The notes beneath the pieces were generated by a model. That model saw only the letters and a program-made list of their open reading frames with translations, was not told the DNA's origin and searched no databases. This document shows, in pieces, positions 35,681-46,837 of a DNA stretch of 64,000 nucleotides. Source of the DNA: Paraglaciecola arctica BSs20135 (lineage in GTDB: Bacteria > Pseudomonadota > Gammaproteobacteria > Enterobacterales > Alteromonadaceae); contig NZ_BAEO01000055.1 of NCBI RefSeq assembly GCF_000314995.1, positions 186,001 through 250,000 of the forward strand, written 5' to 3'. The position numbers and the translations under genes are program-made. Positions within the stretch are counted from its first letter, which is position 1. The number at the start of each line of letters is the position of its first letter.

Positions 35681-36164
35681 AACTAATTTTGAACAGGCGT
35701 TAGTGGATAAGCTAGCGGACTTAGATAAAGATAAACAGCCGGATAGAGATTTATGGCCGGGCATAGAGTTGGCATTGTCGAGTGAGACTTCAGAGCAATC
35801 ACGGACGCTGGTGGGAAAGAAAATGTACTTGGTTGCAGCTACGGTTGCCATGTTTGGATTGCTTGGCTGGTTATCAATTAATCAACAGGCTGTTTCGTTA
35901 ACAGGTGATGCTTTGGTGGCGTCATTAAGCGAACAACATCTAAAGCAAAAAAATGCTTTATTGGTTCGTTTTCAAGATCAACCTGCATTGACCGAAAATT
36001 GGCAGAGTCAACTAACCGAATTAGATGACGCCGCAGTCGCGATAAAAACGGCATTAGAAAATGAGCCAAATAATATGGCGCTATTAAAGATGCTACAAAG
36101 TGTATATCAACAACAAATTAATTTAATTGAGCGCGTGCATTCACCGAAGTGGTCTCAAATTTAG
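35673..36164 (+). CDS. Putative membrane anti-sigma factor
   Basis: The 163-residue protein has a soluble N-terminal part (ALVDKLADLDKDKQPDRDLWPGIE), one membrane helix (YLVAATVAMFGLLGWLSI) and a helical C-terminal domain. That topology and the 8-bp overlap with the ECF sigma gene support an anti-sigma role, though no zinc-binding HxxxCxxC motif is present. It has the same layout as regulators next to DUF4097 genes in related bacteria. Confidence 0.72.
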   Translation: MNKTNFEQALVDKLADLDKDKQPDRDLWPGIELALSSETSEQSRTLVGKKMYLVAATVAMFGLLGWLSINQQAVSLTGDALVASLSEQHLKQKNALLVRFQDQPALTENWQSQLTELDDAAVAIKTALENEPNNMALLKMLQSVYQQQINLIERVHSPKWSQI

Positions 36165-36206
36165 GCGGTCACAAATTTAAAGTGCTGAATTTTTAGGAGT
36201 ATTAGA

Positions 36207-37157
36207 ATGAAAAAGTTATTAATTTTTGCAGGGTTTTTATGTCTGAGTTGCACAGCTTTAGCTGCAGAGAAGATCAACCGTTCATTGGACGTATCGAAAA
36301 CCCCCTATGTGCAAATTGAGCATGTAAATGGCTCTGCTAAGGTGATTGCCTGGGATAAATCTGAAGTAAAAGTAACAGGCATTTTAGGCGACAGAACTGA
36401 AAAATTTATCTTTGAAAAAGACGATAATGAAGTGCTTATTAAAGTCAAAATAAAGAATAACAATGGTTGGAATAATTGGGGCTCAGATAATGGCGACGAG
36501 TTAGAAATATATATACCTCGTCAAAGTAAAGTGTATTACAGCGCAGTCAATGCTGACGTTGAACTTGAACAAGTGCGTGGTGGCGCAAGAGTTGAAACAG
36601 TTAACGGCGCTATTGATGTTAAAGAGTTGGCTGGGCGTATCCGTCTAGAGTCGGTAAATGGTCGAATTTCTGCTGATAGTTTAGAGGGCGATGTAAAAAT
36701 AAGCACAGTAAACGGCACTATTGACTCCCGCAGTTCAAAAGGCAAAGAAGACTCCTACGAGTCGGTGAACGGCGATATTGAAGTCACCAGCGAAAGTGGC
36801 GATATCAATGTGGAGACAGTTAATGGCGATATTGAATTGAAGCTTGGTAAGGTCAATCAGTTGAATATGGAAACCGTAAACGGCTCGATAGAGGCGAAAC
36901 TTGAGCTTGAGAAAAATGGAGAAATTGAAGCTTCATCAGTTGGTGGTTCGATATATCTTTATCTACAAAGTGATGTTTCAGCAAGGTTTGATATTGAAGG
37001 TCATGCTGGTGGAAAAATTACCAATGATTTGTCTGATGATAAAGTACAAAAAGCTAAGTATGGTCCGAATCGCTGGTTAAAATTTTCTCTAAACGGTGGC
37101 AGCGCCAAGGTGAATGTATCTACAGTGAGTGGACGGGTGAAATTGGATAAGAAATAA
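36207..37157 (+). CDS. DUF4097-type secreted beta-strand repeat protein
   Basis: The 316-residue protein has a signal peptide (ending TALAA). At least six repeats of the form VETVNG-x-I follow (VETVNGAIDVK, LESVNGRISAD, VSTVNGTIDSR-like, YESVNGDIEV, VETVNGDIEL, METVNGSIEA), which build a right-handed beta-helix-like stack. It lies 42 bp after the putative anti-sigma gene and probably belongs to the same operon. The function of DUF4097 proteins is unknown; an envelope or adhesin role is a guess. Confidence 0.85.
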   Translation: MKKLLIFAGFLCLSCTALAAEKINRSLDVSKTPYVQIEHVNGSAKVIAWDKSEVKVTGILGDRTEKFIFEKDDNEVLIKVKIKNNNGWNNWGSDNGDELEIYIPRQSKVYYSAVNADVELEQVRGGARVETVNGAIDVKELAGRIRLESVNGRISADSLEGDVKISTVNGTIDSRSSKGKEDSYESVNGDIEVTSESGDINVETVNGDIELKLGKVNQLNMETVNGSIEAKLELEKNGEIEASSVGGSIYLYLQSDVSARFDIEGHAGGKITNDLSDDKVQKAKYGPNRWLKFSLNGGSAKVNVSTVSGRVKLDKK

Positions 37158-37281
37158 CATTGGAATAAAAAAGTTCGATTTTGGTTTAGCCTTAGTAGCT
37201 TAGCCAATCTCGAACATCATTGTTTTAGTTTTGTATTGTTGTAGCAACCCAGTTTTTAATAAGCTCCCGAATTTTAATACC

Positions 37282-38253
37282 TTAAGCAGCACGCTCAACG
37301 GCAATACGGGCTAATCCTATTAGTGCCGTTTTATAGTCTGAATTAGGCACAATATCTAATGCTTTAATTGCTTTTTCAGACGCATCAAGTGCAAGTTTTT
37401 TGGTATAGGTTAATGCACCAGTCTGATCCATTGCTGACATGATCTCGGCGAAGTGTTGTAGACCATTGCCTGTTTCAATGGCTTCTTTTATAAGGGCTTG
37501 TTGTTGTTCAGTGCCATTCCACATTGCATAAAGCAGCGGCAGAGTTGGTTTGCCTTCGGCTAAATCATCACCGACATTTTTGCCCATTTCTTCTGGATCT
37601 GCAGCATAATCAAGGATGTCATCTACTAACTGGAATGCTGTACCTAAGTATTTTCCATAATCTTGCATGGCAAATTCAATTTCTTCATTCTGCTCGGTTA
37701 ATACAGCTGCAAGTAAAGTAGCTGCTTCAAATAAACGAGCCGTTTTACTGTAAATCACCTGCATATAACTTTCTTCGCTAGTTTCAGGGTCGTTACAGTT
37801 CATGAGTTGCAGAACTTCACCTTCTGCTATTACGTTGGTGGCATTAGATAAAATTTCCATCACCCGCATACGTTTTAAACTCACCATCATTTGAAATGAG
37901 CGTGTGTAGAGAAAGTCACCTACCAATACGCTGGCTTGATTACCAAACACAGCATTCGCAGTTTCTTTACCACGGCGCATGGTAGATTCGTCGACAACGT
38001 CATCGTGAAGTAGGGTGGCAGTGTGAATAAACTCGATGATGGCAGCCAAGGTATGATGCTGATCTGTTTGAGTATTCAGCGCTCTTGCAGCAAGCACAGT
38101 TAAAAGGGGTCTTAAACGTTTGCCACCACTATTGACTATATAAAAGCCTAGTTGGTTAATTAACGATACCTCTGAATCGACTTGCTTTTGAATAAGCGCA
38201 TTTACCGCCAGCATATCTTTATGTGCGAGTTGATTAATCGTTTCTAATTTCAT
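37282..38253 (-). CDS. ispB: Octaprenyl diphosphate synthase
   Basis: From the ATG at 38253 the product has 323 residues, the same length as E. coli IspB, and is collinear with it. The two aspartate-rich motifs are LLHDDVVDE and LVDDILDYAAD; GGKRLRPLL is also present. It makes the side-chain precursor of ubiquinone and menaquinone. It is divergent from rplU, a usual arrangement. A start six codons upstream would add residues absent from relatives. Confidence 0.97.
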   Translation of the reverse strand: MKLETINQLAHKDMLAVNALIQKQVDSEVSLINQLGFYIVNSGGKRLRPLLTVLAARALNTQTDQHHTLAAIIEFIHTATLLHDDVVDESTMRRGKETANAVFGNQASVLVGDFLYTRSFQMMVSLKRMRVMEILSNATNVIAEGEVLQLMNCNDPETSEESYMQVIYSKTARLFEAATLLAAVLTEQNEEIEFAMQDYGKYLGTAFQLVDDILDYAADPEEMGKNVGDDLAEGKPTLPLLYAMWNGTEQQQALIKEAIETGNGLQHFAEIMSAMDQTGALTYTKKLALDASEKAIKALDIVPNSDYKTALIGLARIAVERAA

Positions 38254-38423
38254 ACTACCGTTTTTACCCATTTTAAAATGAAATTCATTTGTGAACCGTG
38301 GCTCAGGAGGTGGATTTTACAGAAATTTAACGGGGTATCCAGTGTCACTTTGGCTTGCTAGCACGAAAAATATTGGGTTGGGGTAAAGCGTTTGATATTT
38401 AACCAAATTAATTCAGAAATGAG

Positions 38424-38452
38424 CTTGCTTGGTTTTATCTGTTCACGTACAA
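38424..38452 (+). promoter_or_regulatory. Candidate sigma70 promoter of rplU-rpmA
   Basis: TTGCTT and TACAAT are separated by 17 bp, ending 54 bp before the rplU ATG. The -10 matches 5 of 6 consensus bases; the -35 is weak. Confidence 0.5.
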
Positions 38453-38506
38453 TTCGCCGCCTGTTTTTGAATATAAGTGTCAAGAGACACAGTGCGGAGT
38501 TTTATT

Positions 38507-38818
38507 ATGTACGCGGTTTTCCAAAGTGGTGGCAAACAACACCGTGTGGCTGAAGGTCAAACCCTTCGCCTAGAAAAAATCGAAGTGGCTCCAGGTGAGT
38601 CAATTGAATTCGATGACGTCTTAATGGTAAGTAATGGTGATGATATTAAAATTGGTACCCCTTATGTTAGTGGTAGCAAAGTTACAGCTGAAGTTGTAAC
38701 GCATGGACGTGGCGAGAAAGTAAAAATCGTTAAGTTCCGTCGTCGTAAACATTCACGTACCCAAATGGGTCATCGTCAGTGGTTCACGGAAGTGAAAATC
38801 ACTGGTATTAGCGCTTAA
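38507..38818 (+). CDS. rplU: 50S ribosomal protein L21
   Basis: The 103-residue protein, [27 protein letters not shown]...[13 protein letters not shown], is standard L21. The ATG at 38507 follows GGAG; upstream in-frame codons are not used by the family. It is the first gene of rplU-rpmA. Confidence 0.98.
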   Translation: MYAVFQSGGKQHRVAEGQTLRLEKIEVAPGESIEFDDVLMVSNGDDIKIGTPYVSGSKVTAEVVTHGRGEKVKIVKFRRRKHSRTQMGHRQWFTEVKITGISA

Positions 38819-38833
38819 TAGGAGTATACACAA

Positions 38834-39088
38834 ATGGCACATAAAAAAGCTGGTGGTAGTACTAACAACGGCCGTGATTCAGAAAGTAAACGCCTAGGTG
38901 TTAAGCGTTACGGTGGTGAGTCAGTTTTAGCCGGAAACATCATAGTTCGTCAACGTGGTACTAAATTCCACGCTGGTAACAATATGGGTATCGGTAAAGA
39001 CCATACTTTATTTGCTTTATCTGATGGTAAAGTACAATTTGAAGTTAAAGGTCCTAAAAATCGTAAATTTGTGAGCATAGTTGCTTAA
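38834..39088 (+). CDS. rpmA: 50S ribosomal protein L27
   Basis: The 84-residue protein, [29 protein letters not shown], is standard L27 and lies 15 bp after rplU. A terminator follows. Confidence 0.98.
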   Translation: MAHKKAGGSTNNGRDSESKRLGVKRYGGESVLAGNIIVRQRGTKFHAGNNMGIGKDHTLFALSDGKVQFEVKGPKNRKFVSIVA

Positions 39089-39112
39089 TAAGCAATAGCC
39101 CATAGAGTTTTT

Positions 39113-39140
39113 AAAGGCCCCGCTTTATGCGGGGCTTTTT
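39113..39140 (+). terminator. Terminator after rpmA
   Basis: GCCCCGC, loop TTTAT, GCGGGGC, then TTTTT, 24 bp after the rpmA stop. Confidence 0.88.
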
Positions 39141-39229
39141 GTTTAAGTCTTAAAAATAGTCTGCGCTGCAATTTCTAGTACGAACAGACTATACTCGATT
39201 CAATTGAGTCATATTCAAGGTGTTATTAA

Positions 39230-40387
<1,158 letters not shown>

Positions 40388-40410
40388 TCAATTCTTGAAT
40401 AAATAAACAT

Positions 40411-40436
40411 GAAGCCAGAAACGTATTTCTGGCTTC
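40411..40436 (+). terminator. Terminator after obgE
   Basis: GAAGCCAGAAA and TTTCTGGCTTC form an 11-bp stem with a CGTA loop, 23 bp after the obgE stop. It also argues against folA starting upstream of it. Confidence 0.75.
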
Positions 40437-40492
40437 GTCTAATTCTTATATACTTCACTCACTACTTTTCTAAAAATACTCACTTCTATATG

Positions 40493-41011
40493 ATGCAAAT
40501 TTCAATGATAGCCGCGATGGCCAATAACCGAGTTATAGGTGCAGATAATGCTATGCCATGGCATTTGCCAGCAGATCTAAAGCATTTTAAAAAAATCACT
40601 TTAGGTAAACCCATTATCATGGGGCGTAAAACTTATGCTTCTATAGGTAAAGCCTTGCCTGGTAGGTTAAATATAGTTGTTAGTTCTGATGTTAATTATA
40701 AATTGGCTGATGCAACTGTAGTACATAGTTGTGAAGAGGCAATTGAGGTTGCTGCGGAACATTGCACAAAGGAAAAATTCGAAAATCCAGAAGTGATGAT
40801 AATAGGTGGGGGCACCATTTATCAGCATTTCTTAAGATTTTGCCATCGACTTTATTTGACTCAAATTGAATTAGAAGTCGATGGTGATACCTATTTTCCT
40901 GATTATGCTGCAATCTATGATTGGCAAGAAATCGCTAGTGAAGCTCATCAGGCAGAGCCATTAAATCCTTATGCTTACCGTTTTATTACTCTTGTAAAAC
41001 AGGCTGTTTAG
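40493..41011 (+). CDS. folA: Dihydrofolate reductase
   Basis: From the ATG at 40493 the product has 172 residues: MQISMIAAMANNRVIGADNAMPWHLPADLKHF. It has the NADPH site IIMGRKTYASIG, MIIGGGTIY and the catalytic acidic residue in PADL. It reduces dihydrofolate for thymidylate and purine synthesis. An adjacent ATG at 40490 is equally possible; starts further upstream cross the obgE terminator. Its 3' end overlaps the convergent membrane-protein gene by 26 bp. Confidence 0.95.
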   Translation: MQISMIAAMANNRVIGADNAMPWHLPADLKHFKKITLGKPIIMGRKTYASIGKALPGRLNIVVSSDVNYKLADATVVHSCEEAIEVAAEHCTKEKFENPEVMIIGGGTIYQHFLRFCHRLYLTQIELEVDGDTYFPDYAAIYDWQEIASEAHQAEPLNPYAYRFITLVKQAV

Positions 41012-41513
41012 GTTTCGACAGCAGGGTGTAGGTATACACATAACCATAAATAGCAGTCATTAAAATACTAGGTGCAACGGTCAACCATAAGTTAGGTGTA
41101 TGATTAATCCAGTTAACACTGATGGCAATGCTGGATTGAATGGCAATTGGTAACAAGGGTGCCAACAAGCTACCAGGGATGGCATTGTTACTAAGGTATT
41201 TGGCAGAATTATCTAAGGCATTTTTAAAGGTTTTGAAAATAGCAATGTTTTGCGAAGTCTTGGAATGCACTGTACAGATAATAGGCACTACAAATATTAA
41301 TGATAAATAACTTTCACCAAATTTAGACACTGACTTTTCTAAAATGAAAGTAAACAATATAGTAATAGTCGCACTTAGTGTTCCCTGCACAAAAGCAGAC
41401 CTTAGTACTAATGCCTGATCTTCTGTCGCCATGCTGTTGGCCCAATAGGACCAAACAAAATAAAAAATAAAGGAGATAACAGCAGAAAGAATTAGTCTTA
41501 CTGTAGAGTTCAT
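40986..41513 (-). CDS. Hypothetical integral membrane protein
   Basis: The 175-residue protein has four predicted membrane helices (LILSAVISFIFYFVWSYW; TLSATITILFTFILE; LSLIFVVPIICTV; LWLTVAPSILMTAIYGYVYTY) and an elongated central segment. I do not recognise a family. It is convergent with folA, sharing 26 bp at the 3' ends, with no operon partner. Confidence 0.7.
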   Translation of the reverse strand: MNSTVRLILSAVISFIFYFVWSYWANSMATEDQALVLRSAFVQGTLSATITILFTFILEKSVSKFGESYLSLIFVVPIICTVHSKTSQNIAIFKTFKNALDNSAKYLSNNAIPGSLLAPLLPIAIQSSIAISVNWINHTPNLWLTVAPSILMTAIYGYVYTYTLLSKPKQPVLQE

Positions 41514-41649
41514 AGGTGTAATCTTCTGAATAATAAAACTGATAGTTAATAATACTCAGTAGAATACTATGAAGCGAATGTTATCTGATTATATGAATGC
41601 TTTTTTTGAGCTACAATAAGCTCTTAATAAACATCTAAGGAATACAAAA

Positions 41650-42144
41650 ATGGCTACAGTAACATTGCAAGGTAACGCGTTTAATACAGTTGGTGATTTA
41701 CCAAAAGTAGGGTCTAAAGCGCCTAACTTTACTTTAGTAGAAACTGACTTATCAGAAACTACTTTGGCAGATTACGCAGGTTCAAAACTGATCTTGAATA
41801 TTTTCCCTTCTGTTGATACCGGAGTATGTGCCACTTCAATCCGCACTTTTAATCAAAAAGCTAGCGATTTGGGTGATACTAAAGTGTTGTGTGTTTCTGC
41901 AGATTTACCTTTTGCTGCAGCAAGATTTTGTGGTGCAGAAGGCATTAAAAATGTAGCAACTGGCTCTAGTTTTAGAGGCAGTTTTGGTGCTGACTATGGT
42001 GTGAGTTTTAGTGATGGTCCTTTGGCTGGATTGTTGTCTCGTAGCATTGTCGTGATAGATGAAAAAGGTACAGTTATCTACACTGAACAGGTAGCTGAGA
42101 CTACTGAAGAGCCAGATTATGCTGCGGCCACAGCTGCACTGTAA
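41650..42144 (+). CDS. tpx: Thiol peroxidase
   Basis: The 164-residue protein is collinear with E. coli Tpx: NIFPSVDTGVCATSIRTFN holds the peroxidatic cysteine and DLPFAAARFCGAEG the resolving one. It detoxifies hydrogen and alkyl peroxides using thioredoxin. AAGGAAT precedes the ATG. It is monocistronic, ending at the terminator at 42175. Confidence 0.97.
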   Translation: MATVTLQGNAFNTVGDLPKVGSKAPNFTLVETDLSETTLADYAGSKLILNIFPSVDTGVCATSIRTFNQKASDLGDTKVLCVSADLPFAAARFCGAEGIKNVATGSSFRGSFGADYGVSFSDGPLAGLLSRSIVVIDEKGTVIYTEQVAETTEEPDYAAATAAL

Positions 42145-42174
42145 AACATTCTAATAAGTTAATTTAGTCACTAA

Positions 42175-42198
42175 AAAAAGCCTCATTTGAGGCTTTTT
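42175..42198. terminator. Bidirectional terminator between tpx and rpoS
   Basis: AAAAAGCCTC and GAGGCTTTTT with a three- to four-base loop, A run on one side and T run on the other, between two convergent genes. Confidence 0.88.
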
Positions 42199-42240
42199 GA
42201 TATTTTGAACTTGTATATAATTTAAGTAACCCAAATTAGG

Positions 42241-43224
42241 TTAAGTCAGTTTGTTAAATAAAGCCTCCAAGTCTAAACCTTTGTGACCTAACATATCTCT
42301 GAGTCGACGTAAGGCTTCAACTTGTATTTGACGTACTCTTTCTCGAGTCAGCCCAATTTCTATACCTACATTTTCTAAGGTTGAAGGTTCATAACCTAAT
42401 AGCCCAAAGCGCCTTGCTAATACTTCACGTTGCTTAGGATTAAGATCTTCTAGCCATTTGATAATATTGAGTTTGATGTCTGAATCTTGTAGATTTTCTT
42501 CAGGACCGTGACCTCTGTCATCCGCTATGACGTCCAGTAAAACCTTGTCGTTTTCACCACCTATAGGCGTGTCAACGGAGGTAATTCTTTCGTTTAGTCG
42601 CAGCATCTTGGTAACGTCATGAACGGGCTTATCCAGTGACTCAGCAATTTCTTCAGCTGTAGGTTCATGGTCAAGTTTCTGTGCCAGTTCTCTGGCTGCG
42701 CGTAGGTAAACATTTAATTCTTTGACTACATGAATAGGTAATCGAATGGTGCGGGTTTGGTTCATGATTGCCCGCTCTATGGTTTGCCTGATCCACCAAG
42801 TAGCATAGGTTGAAAATCTAAAACCTCGTTCAGGATCAAATTTCTCGACAGCGCGAATAAGGCCTAAATTTCCCTCTTCGATCAAATCAAGTAATGCTAA
42901 ACCGCGATTATTGTAACGTCTGGCAATTTTGACTACGAGACGAAGATTACTCACGATCATACGTTTACGTGATGCTTCATCACCTTTTAAGGCTCTTCGT
43001 GAAAAATATACTTCTTCTTCGGCGGATAATAGAGGGGAAAATCCAATTTCGCCTAAATACAATTGGGTGGCATCGAGGTTTTTTGGCTTATCTTCTTTAT
43101 TGGCTAAAATATCTTCTAACTGTTCTTCGGCTTTTTTTTCGGCCTTGGCAAGTTCTCGCTCTACGGCATTTTCAATATCGCTGAAAGCATCAACTTCCAC
43201 TACAACTGTTTTTACTTGACTCAT
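42241..43224 (-). CDS. rpoS: RNA polymerase sigma factor RpoS
   Basis: From the ATG at 43224 (AGGAG eight bases upstream) the product has 327 residues. It has the sigma70-family order: region 1.2 [24 protein letters not shown], region 2 [55 protein letters not shown], region 3, and region 4 [15 protein letters not shown]-like ending [18 protein letters not shown]. It is the stationary-phase and stress sigma factor and lies directly after nlpD, as usual. The ATG at 43230 is too close to the ribosome site. Confidence 0.97.
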   Translation of the reverse strand: MSQVKTVVVEVDAFSDIENAVERELAKAEKKAEEQLEDILANKEDKPKNLDATQLYLGEIGFSPLLSAEEEVYFSRRALKGDEASRKRMIVSNLRLVVKIARRYNNRGLALLDLIEEGNLGLIRAVEKFDPERGFRFSTYATWWIRQTIERAIMNQTRTIRLPIHVVKELNVYLRAARELAQKLDHEPTAEEIAESLDKPVHDVTKMLRLNERITSVDTPIGGENDKVLLDVIADDRGHGPEENLQDSDIKLNIIKWLEDLNPKQREVLARRFGLLGYEPSTLENVGIEIGLTRERVRQIQVEALRRLRDMLGHKGLDLEALFNKLT

Positions 43225-43306
43225 AATCATGACTCCTTAACGGTAGTGTTTCTCCAACTTCTCCTAATCTATTCTTTTTATTATTTATTGTTATTAGCAA
43301 TTAGTC

Positions 43307-44158
43307 TTATCTCTTGGGTAGAAAACGCAAAGGATTAATGGATTTTCCTTTGTACCTTACTTCAAAATGAAGCTGAACCTTATCGGTTCCACTCCTACCC
43401 ATAGTGGCAATTTTTTGGCCTGCCGTTACCCACTGCTGTTCTTTGACTAACATATTGTCATTATGTGCATAGGCCGTTAAATAAGCGTCGGAATGCTTGA
43501 TAATGACTAATTTTCCAAACCCACGTAATGCATCGCCCGTGTATACTACTTTCCCATCGGCGGCTGCCAAAATTGGCATCCCAAGTTTCCCTGAAAAATC
43601 TAAGCCTTTGTTGCCTTGTTCTTTGGCCGAAAAACCACGTGAAACCGTTTCAGATGTAGGCCAATGCCAACTTTTAACTCGATCAGGAAATTGACCGGTA
43701 GCAGATCCAATTGGATCCTTGTTTACATTTTGTTCACTTTCACCATACGCCTGCTTTTTAGAAGGGTCAACAGCTTGATTTACAATTACTTTTGAAGTCT
43801 GACCAGTACTATTGTTAGACTTAAGTTGTATTGACTTTGGCAATTCGACTAGAGTCAAAAGTTGTCCAGGTCTTATCTGATAAGGGGGGGCGATGTTATT
43901 TATTCTTGCTAAGTCTCTATAATCGTTACCTGAATACCAAGCAATAGAATATAGGGTCTCGCCAGCTTTGACTTGATATGTCTTTGCTGAATAGGCTTGT
44001 TGTTCATAATCTCTAAAAGTTTTACCTTGATAAAGCTCTGAGACTGGGGCAGGTTGACTGCGGTTTGAGCAACTTATATTTATTACACAGCAAAATAAAA
44101 CTCCAATATATATTGAAGTGTTTTTAGCGCAGGCTGTTTTGGGTCTAGATTTATCCAT
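43307..44158 (-). CDS. nlpD: NlpD-type murein hydrolase activator (LysM + degenerate M23)
   Basis: From the ATG at 44158 the product has 283 residues. It has an N-terminal signal or lipoprotein-like helix (IGVLFCCVINISC), a LysM domain (YQVKAGETLYSIAWYSGNDYRDLARIN) and a C-terminal LytM domain. In that domain NKGLDF replaces the catalytic HxxxD, as in E. coli NlpD. Such degenerate domains activate the amidase AmiC during cell separation. The start overlaps the stop of the DUF368 gene (TAATG). The rpoS promoter may lie within this gene, as in E. coli. Confidence 0.93.
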   Translation of the reverse strand: MDKSRPKTACAKNTSIYIGVLFCCVINISCSNRSQPAPVSELYQGKTFRDYEQQAYSAKTYQVKAGETLYSIAWYSGNDYRDLARINNIAPPYQIRPGQLLTLVELPKSIQLKSNNSTGQTSKVIVNQAVDPSKKQAYGESEQNVNKDPIGSATGQFPDRVKSWHWPTSETVSRGFSAKEQGNKGLDFSGKLGMPILAAADGKVVYTGDALRGFGKLVIIKHSDAYLTAYAHNDNMLVKEQQWVTAGQKIATMGRSGTDKVQLHFEVRYKGKSINPLRFLPKR

Positions 44159-45102
44159 TAATGAGCAGTTGGTTTGTGGCCTATGTTTTCTAGCGCAATA
44201 ACCATTACCATGCCTAATATCATCAATATTATGGCGTACCACATATAGGCTGGTTGCGAATAAAGTGTTTCAAAGGTGTGTGGCAATACATTATTTTGTA
44301 CTAGAGGTATTTCTTTTCCATGGCGATCAATCACTGACTCAATAGTCTGTTTCCAAGGCCAAACCTTGTTTAAGGATCCCAACATAAATCCGCCTAACAA
44401 GGCTAAAGTCATAGTTTTGTAATGCTTAAACATCCAACTTAGTACATGTGAAAAACTCAATAAGCCTGCCACACATCCGCCTGCAAATAAACATAAGGTC
44501 AATAATTGCAATTCTTTCACCGCAGTTAACATAGGCGCATACATACCCAGTAGTAACAATATAAAGCTGCCAGATATGCCTGGTAAGATCATGGCACAGA
44601 TAGCAATCATGCCTGATAGAAATACGATTAAAGGAGATGTTTCGATAGTAGTAGGGCTTATGGTCGTAATAAAAAACGCAGTCCCAGTGCCGACTAAAAA
44701 CGTAGCAATAACGCCTACTTCCCATTTGTCGATATGTCGAACTAAAGACCAAACGGCAGCTAATATCAATCCAAAAAAGAATGACCATAACAAAATTGGA
44801 TGGTTATCCAGAAGGTATAAGACTACTCGTGACAGGGTTAAAATACTCATGATAATACCACTGAACAATGCCAGAAGAAATCCACCGTTGATATGTTGCC
44901 AAGTGGGCTTTACTCCCTTTTGAAACAACATTTTCACAGCACTAACGCCGCATTGTTTAAGTGAAAATATGAGTTCTTCATATATGCCAGTCATAAAGGC
45001 AATGGTGCCCCCAGAGACACCAGGTACAGCATCTGCTGCGCCCATTAAAATACCTCTAGCGGCGACGCCTGCATAACCGGACTTTGTCCTTACTGTTTTC
45101 AA
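44158..45102 (-). CDS. DUF368 membrane protein (PopT-type undecaprenyl-phosphate translocase candidate)
   Basis: The 314-residue protein has about nine membrane helices and the DUF368 signature [29 protein letters not shown], repeated in part as [22 protein letters not shown]368 members (PopT) have been proposed to return undecaprenyl phosphate across the inner membrane. It sits between pcm (4-bp overlap) and nlpD (1-bp overlap), apparently in one operon with peptidoglycan-related nlpD; that supports an envelope role. Confidence 0.9.
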   Translation of the reverse strand: MKTVRTKSGYAGVAARGILMGAADAVPGVSGGTIAFMTGIYEELIFSLKQCGVSAVKMLFQKGVKPTWQHINGGFLLALFSGIIMSILTLSRVVLYLLDNHPILLWSFFFGLILAAVWSLVRHIDKWEVGVIATFLVGTGTAFFITTISPTTIETSPLIVFLSGMIAICAMILPGISGSFILLLLGMYAPMLTAVKELQLLTLCLFAGGCVAGLLSFSHVLSWMFKHYKTMTLALLGGFMLGSLNKVWPWKQTIESVIDRHGKEIPLVQNNVLPHTFETLYSQPAYMWYAIILMILGMVMVIALENIGHKPTAH

Positions 45103-45737
45103 ATAATATCTCCGGCAACCAAAGGCACAAATCTGACCGCTTCGATAATTTTTGATTCAAATTCACCATCACGTTTGGTAATGCAATGTAACTGCTGATT
45201 CTCTTCCCCAACGGGGATAATTAAACGGCCACCATCATTTAGTTGCTGTAATAACTCTTCAGGCATTGATCTAGCGGCGGCCGTGACTATGATTGCATCG
45301 TATGGGCCTTTGCTGCTCCAACCTAACCAGCCATCACCATGTTTCATTTTAACGTTATGCAAGTCCAACTGATTCATGCGCCGTTTGGCTTGAAATTGCA
45401 GAGTTTTTATTCTCTCGACTGAATAAACACTTTTGAATAATTGCGCCAGTACTGCTGTTTGATAACCTGAGCCTGTGCCGATTTCCAATACACTTTGAGC
45501 TTGGTTGTCAGACTCTAATAATAATTCAGTCATACGAGCAACTATGTAGGGCTGGGATATGGTTTGACCCTGACCAATAGGTAAAGCCGTATTTTGATAA
45601 GCTTTGTGTTTTAGGGCATCAGGCAAAAAAAGCTCTCTAGGCGTTTTAGCTATGGCGGTCAGCACTTGGGTATTGCTGATGCCTTCTTTATGTAAAAGTT
45701 GAGCAAGGCTTTCACCTTTGCGTAATGTTGATCTCAT
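45099..45737 (-). CDS. pcm: Protein-L-isoaspartate O-methyltransferase
   Basis: The 212-residue protein has the SAM-binding motifs [43 protein letters not shown] and the family [17 protein letters not shown]. It repairs isoaspartyl damage in proteins. In E. coli pcm follows surE; here surE is absent and only 50 bp separate pcm from truD. Confidence 0.96.
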   Translation of the reverse strand: MRSTLRKGESLAQLLHKEGISNTQVLTAIAKTPRELFLPDALKHKAYQNTALPIGQGQTISQPYIVARMTELLLESDNQAQSVLEIGTGSGYQTAVLAQLFKSVYSVERIKTLQFQAKRRMNQLDLHNVKMKHGDGWLGWSSKGPYDAIIVTAAARSMPEELLQQLNDGGRLIIPVGEENQQLHCITKRDGEFESKIIEAVRFVPLVAGDII

Positions 45738-45787
45738 TGCTTGCCTATATTTTTATTATTAGGTGTGATTTTGTATGTTCTAACATT

Positions 45788-46837
45788 TTAAGTCTTGGTT
45801 TGGTTGTTATCTTGTACATCTAGTAATTCTCGCAGTACTGAAGTAGCAAAGGTGCCCGCGGGAAGTGAGAAGCATAGGTTTAATGTATCATTCGCCAAAG
45901 ACCATTCAAGCTCACTTGGAAATAAGTTAATGGCCCTTCTTTCTTGTTTCAAACCTAAATCTTCGAGTGTTCGGGCAATAGCATGATGTTGCTTAGATAA
46001 ACCGTGTTCGAACTGCAATGCATCAGATTGACTGGCTAATTGGCCTTTACCCCACAACGGAACAGTCAGGTATATATCCCGCTGTGCTAGGCGTTGAATA
46101 ATACTGTTATCTATCTGAGGTGCACAGAAAAAACTATGACTACCAGCAAGTTGCATCACATCACCACACAAAGGTTTAGTTAGACAATCATTTTTCAATC
46201 TACTATTTAGCATTTCATTAAATAACCATGAACGCAGCGCAGAAATAGCCATTGAACGCTTATTTCGGTTACGGATAGTTTCGCCGTTGATCATTTTGTC
46301 AGCTAAAACTAAATTTCCGCCTCGAGGATCATGTTGGGTGTTTCCGAATCGCTGCGAGCCATAATAATTGGGTACACCGCTTTGTTTTATCCGTTGAAGA
46401 CGTTCATCAATGCCAGATGTTGAACTGAGTTGTCTAAGAGTAATATTAAATCGATTACCTTTTAGTACTCCTGTTCTTAGTTTTTTATTGTGGCGTATGG
46501 ATTTTAGTACTTCAGCCCCTGGCTCATTGAATTGAGTCCAGTCAAATTCACCTTTACCAGGAAGATGCACACTAAACCATTGTTCGGTTTGGGCGTGTTT
46601 GTCTTTTCGTCCTGCATAAGTGACGGCTCTTAATGGTAATTTCGTAAACTTGGCAATTTGTTCTGCTAAATAAGCAGTATTTAATCCTGTTTTACGTACC
46701 CACAAGTAGATATGTTCACCCTCGCCCAGAGGTTCATAACCTAATATCTCTGTGACTTGGAAGTCTTCAGCAGAGGATTTAAGTTGTCCCGAGATATTGA
46801 GTTTCGGATATTGGTACAGCCAATGATCTATTTGCAT
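45788..46837 (-). CDS. truD: tRNA pseudouridine(13) synthase TruD
   Basis: The 349-residue protein has TruD motifs: [48 protein letters not shown] with the catalytic aspartate, and [11 protein letters not shown]. It modifies U13 of tRNA-Glu. It overlaps ispF by 10 bp in the ftsB-ispD-ispF-truD-pcm run. Confidence 0.96.
   Translation of the reverse strand: MQIDHWLYQYPKLNISGQLKSSAEDFQVTEILGYEPLGEGEHIYLWVRKTGLNTAYLAEQIAKFTKLPLRAVTYAGRKDKHAQTEQWFSVHLPGKGEFDWTQFNEPGAEVLKSIRHNKKLRTGVLKGNRFNITLRQLSSTSGIDERLQRIKQSGVPNYYGSQRFGNTQHDPRGGNLVLADKMINGETIRNRNKRSMAISALRSWLFNEMLNSRLKNDCLTKPLCGDVMQLAGSHSFFCAPQIDNSIIQRLAQRDIYLTVPLWGKGQLASQSDALQFEHGLSKQHHAIARTLEDLGLKQERRAINLFPSELEWSLANDTLNLCFSLPAGTFATSVLRELLDVQDNNQTKT

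Noticed and set aside
40409-40492. N-terminal extension of folA
   Set aside because: It crosses the obgE terminator hairpin and adds 28 residues absent from dihydrofolate reductases.
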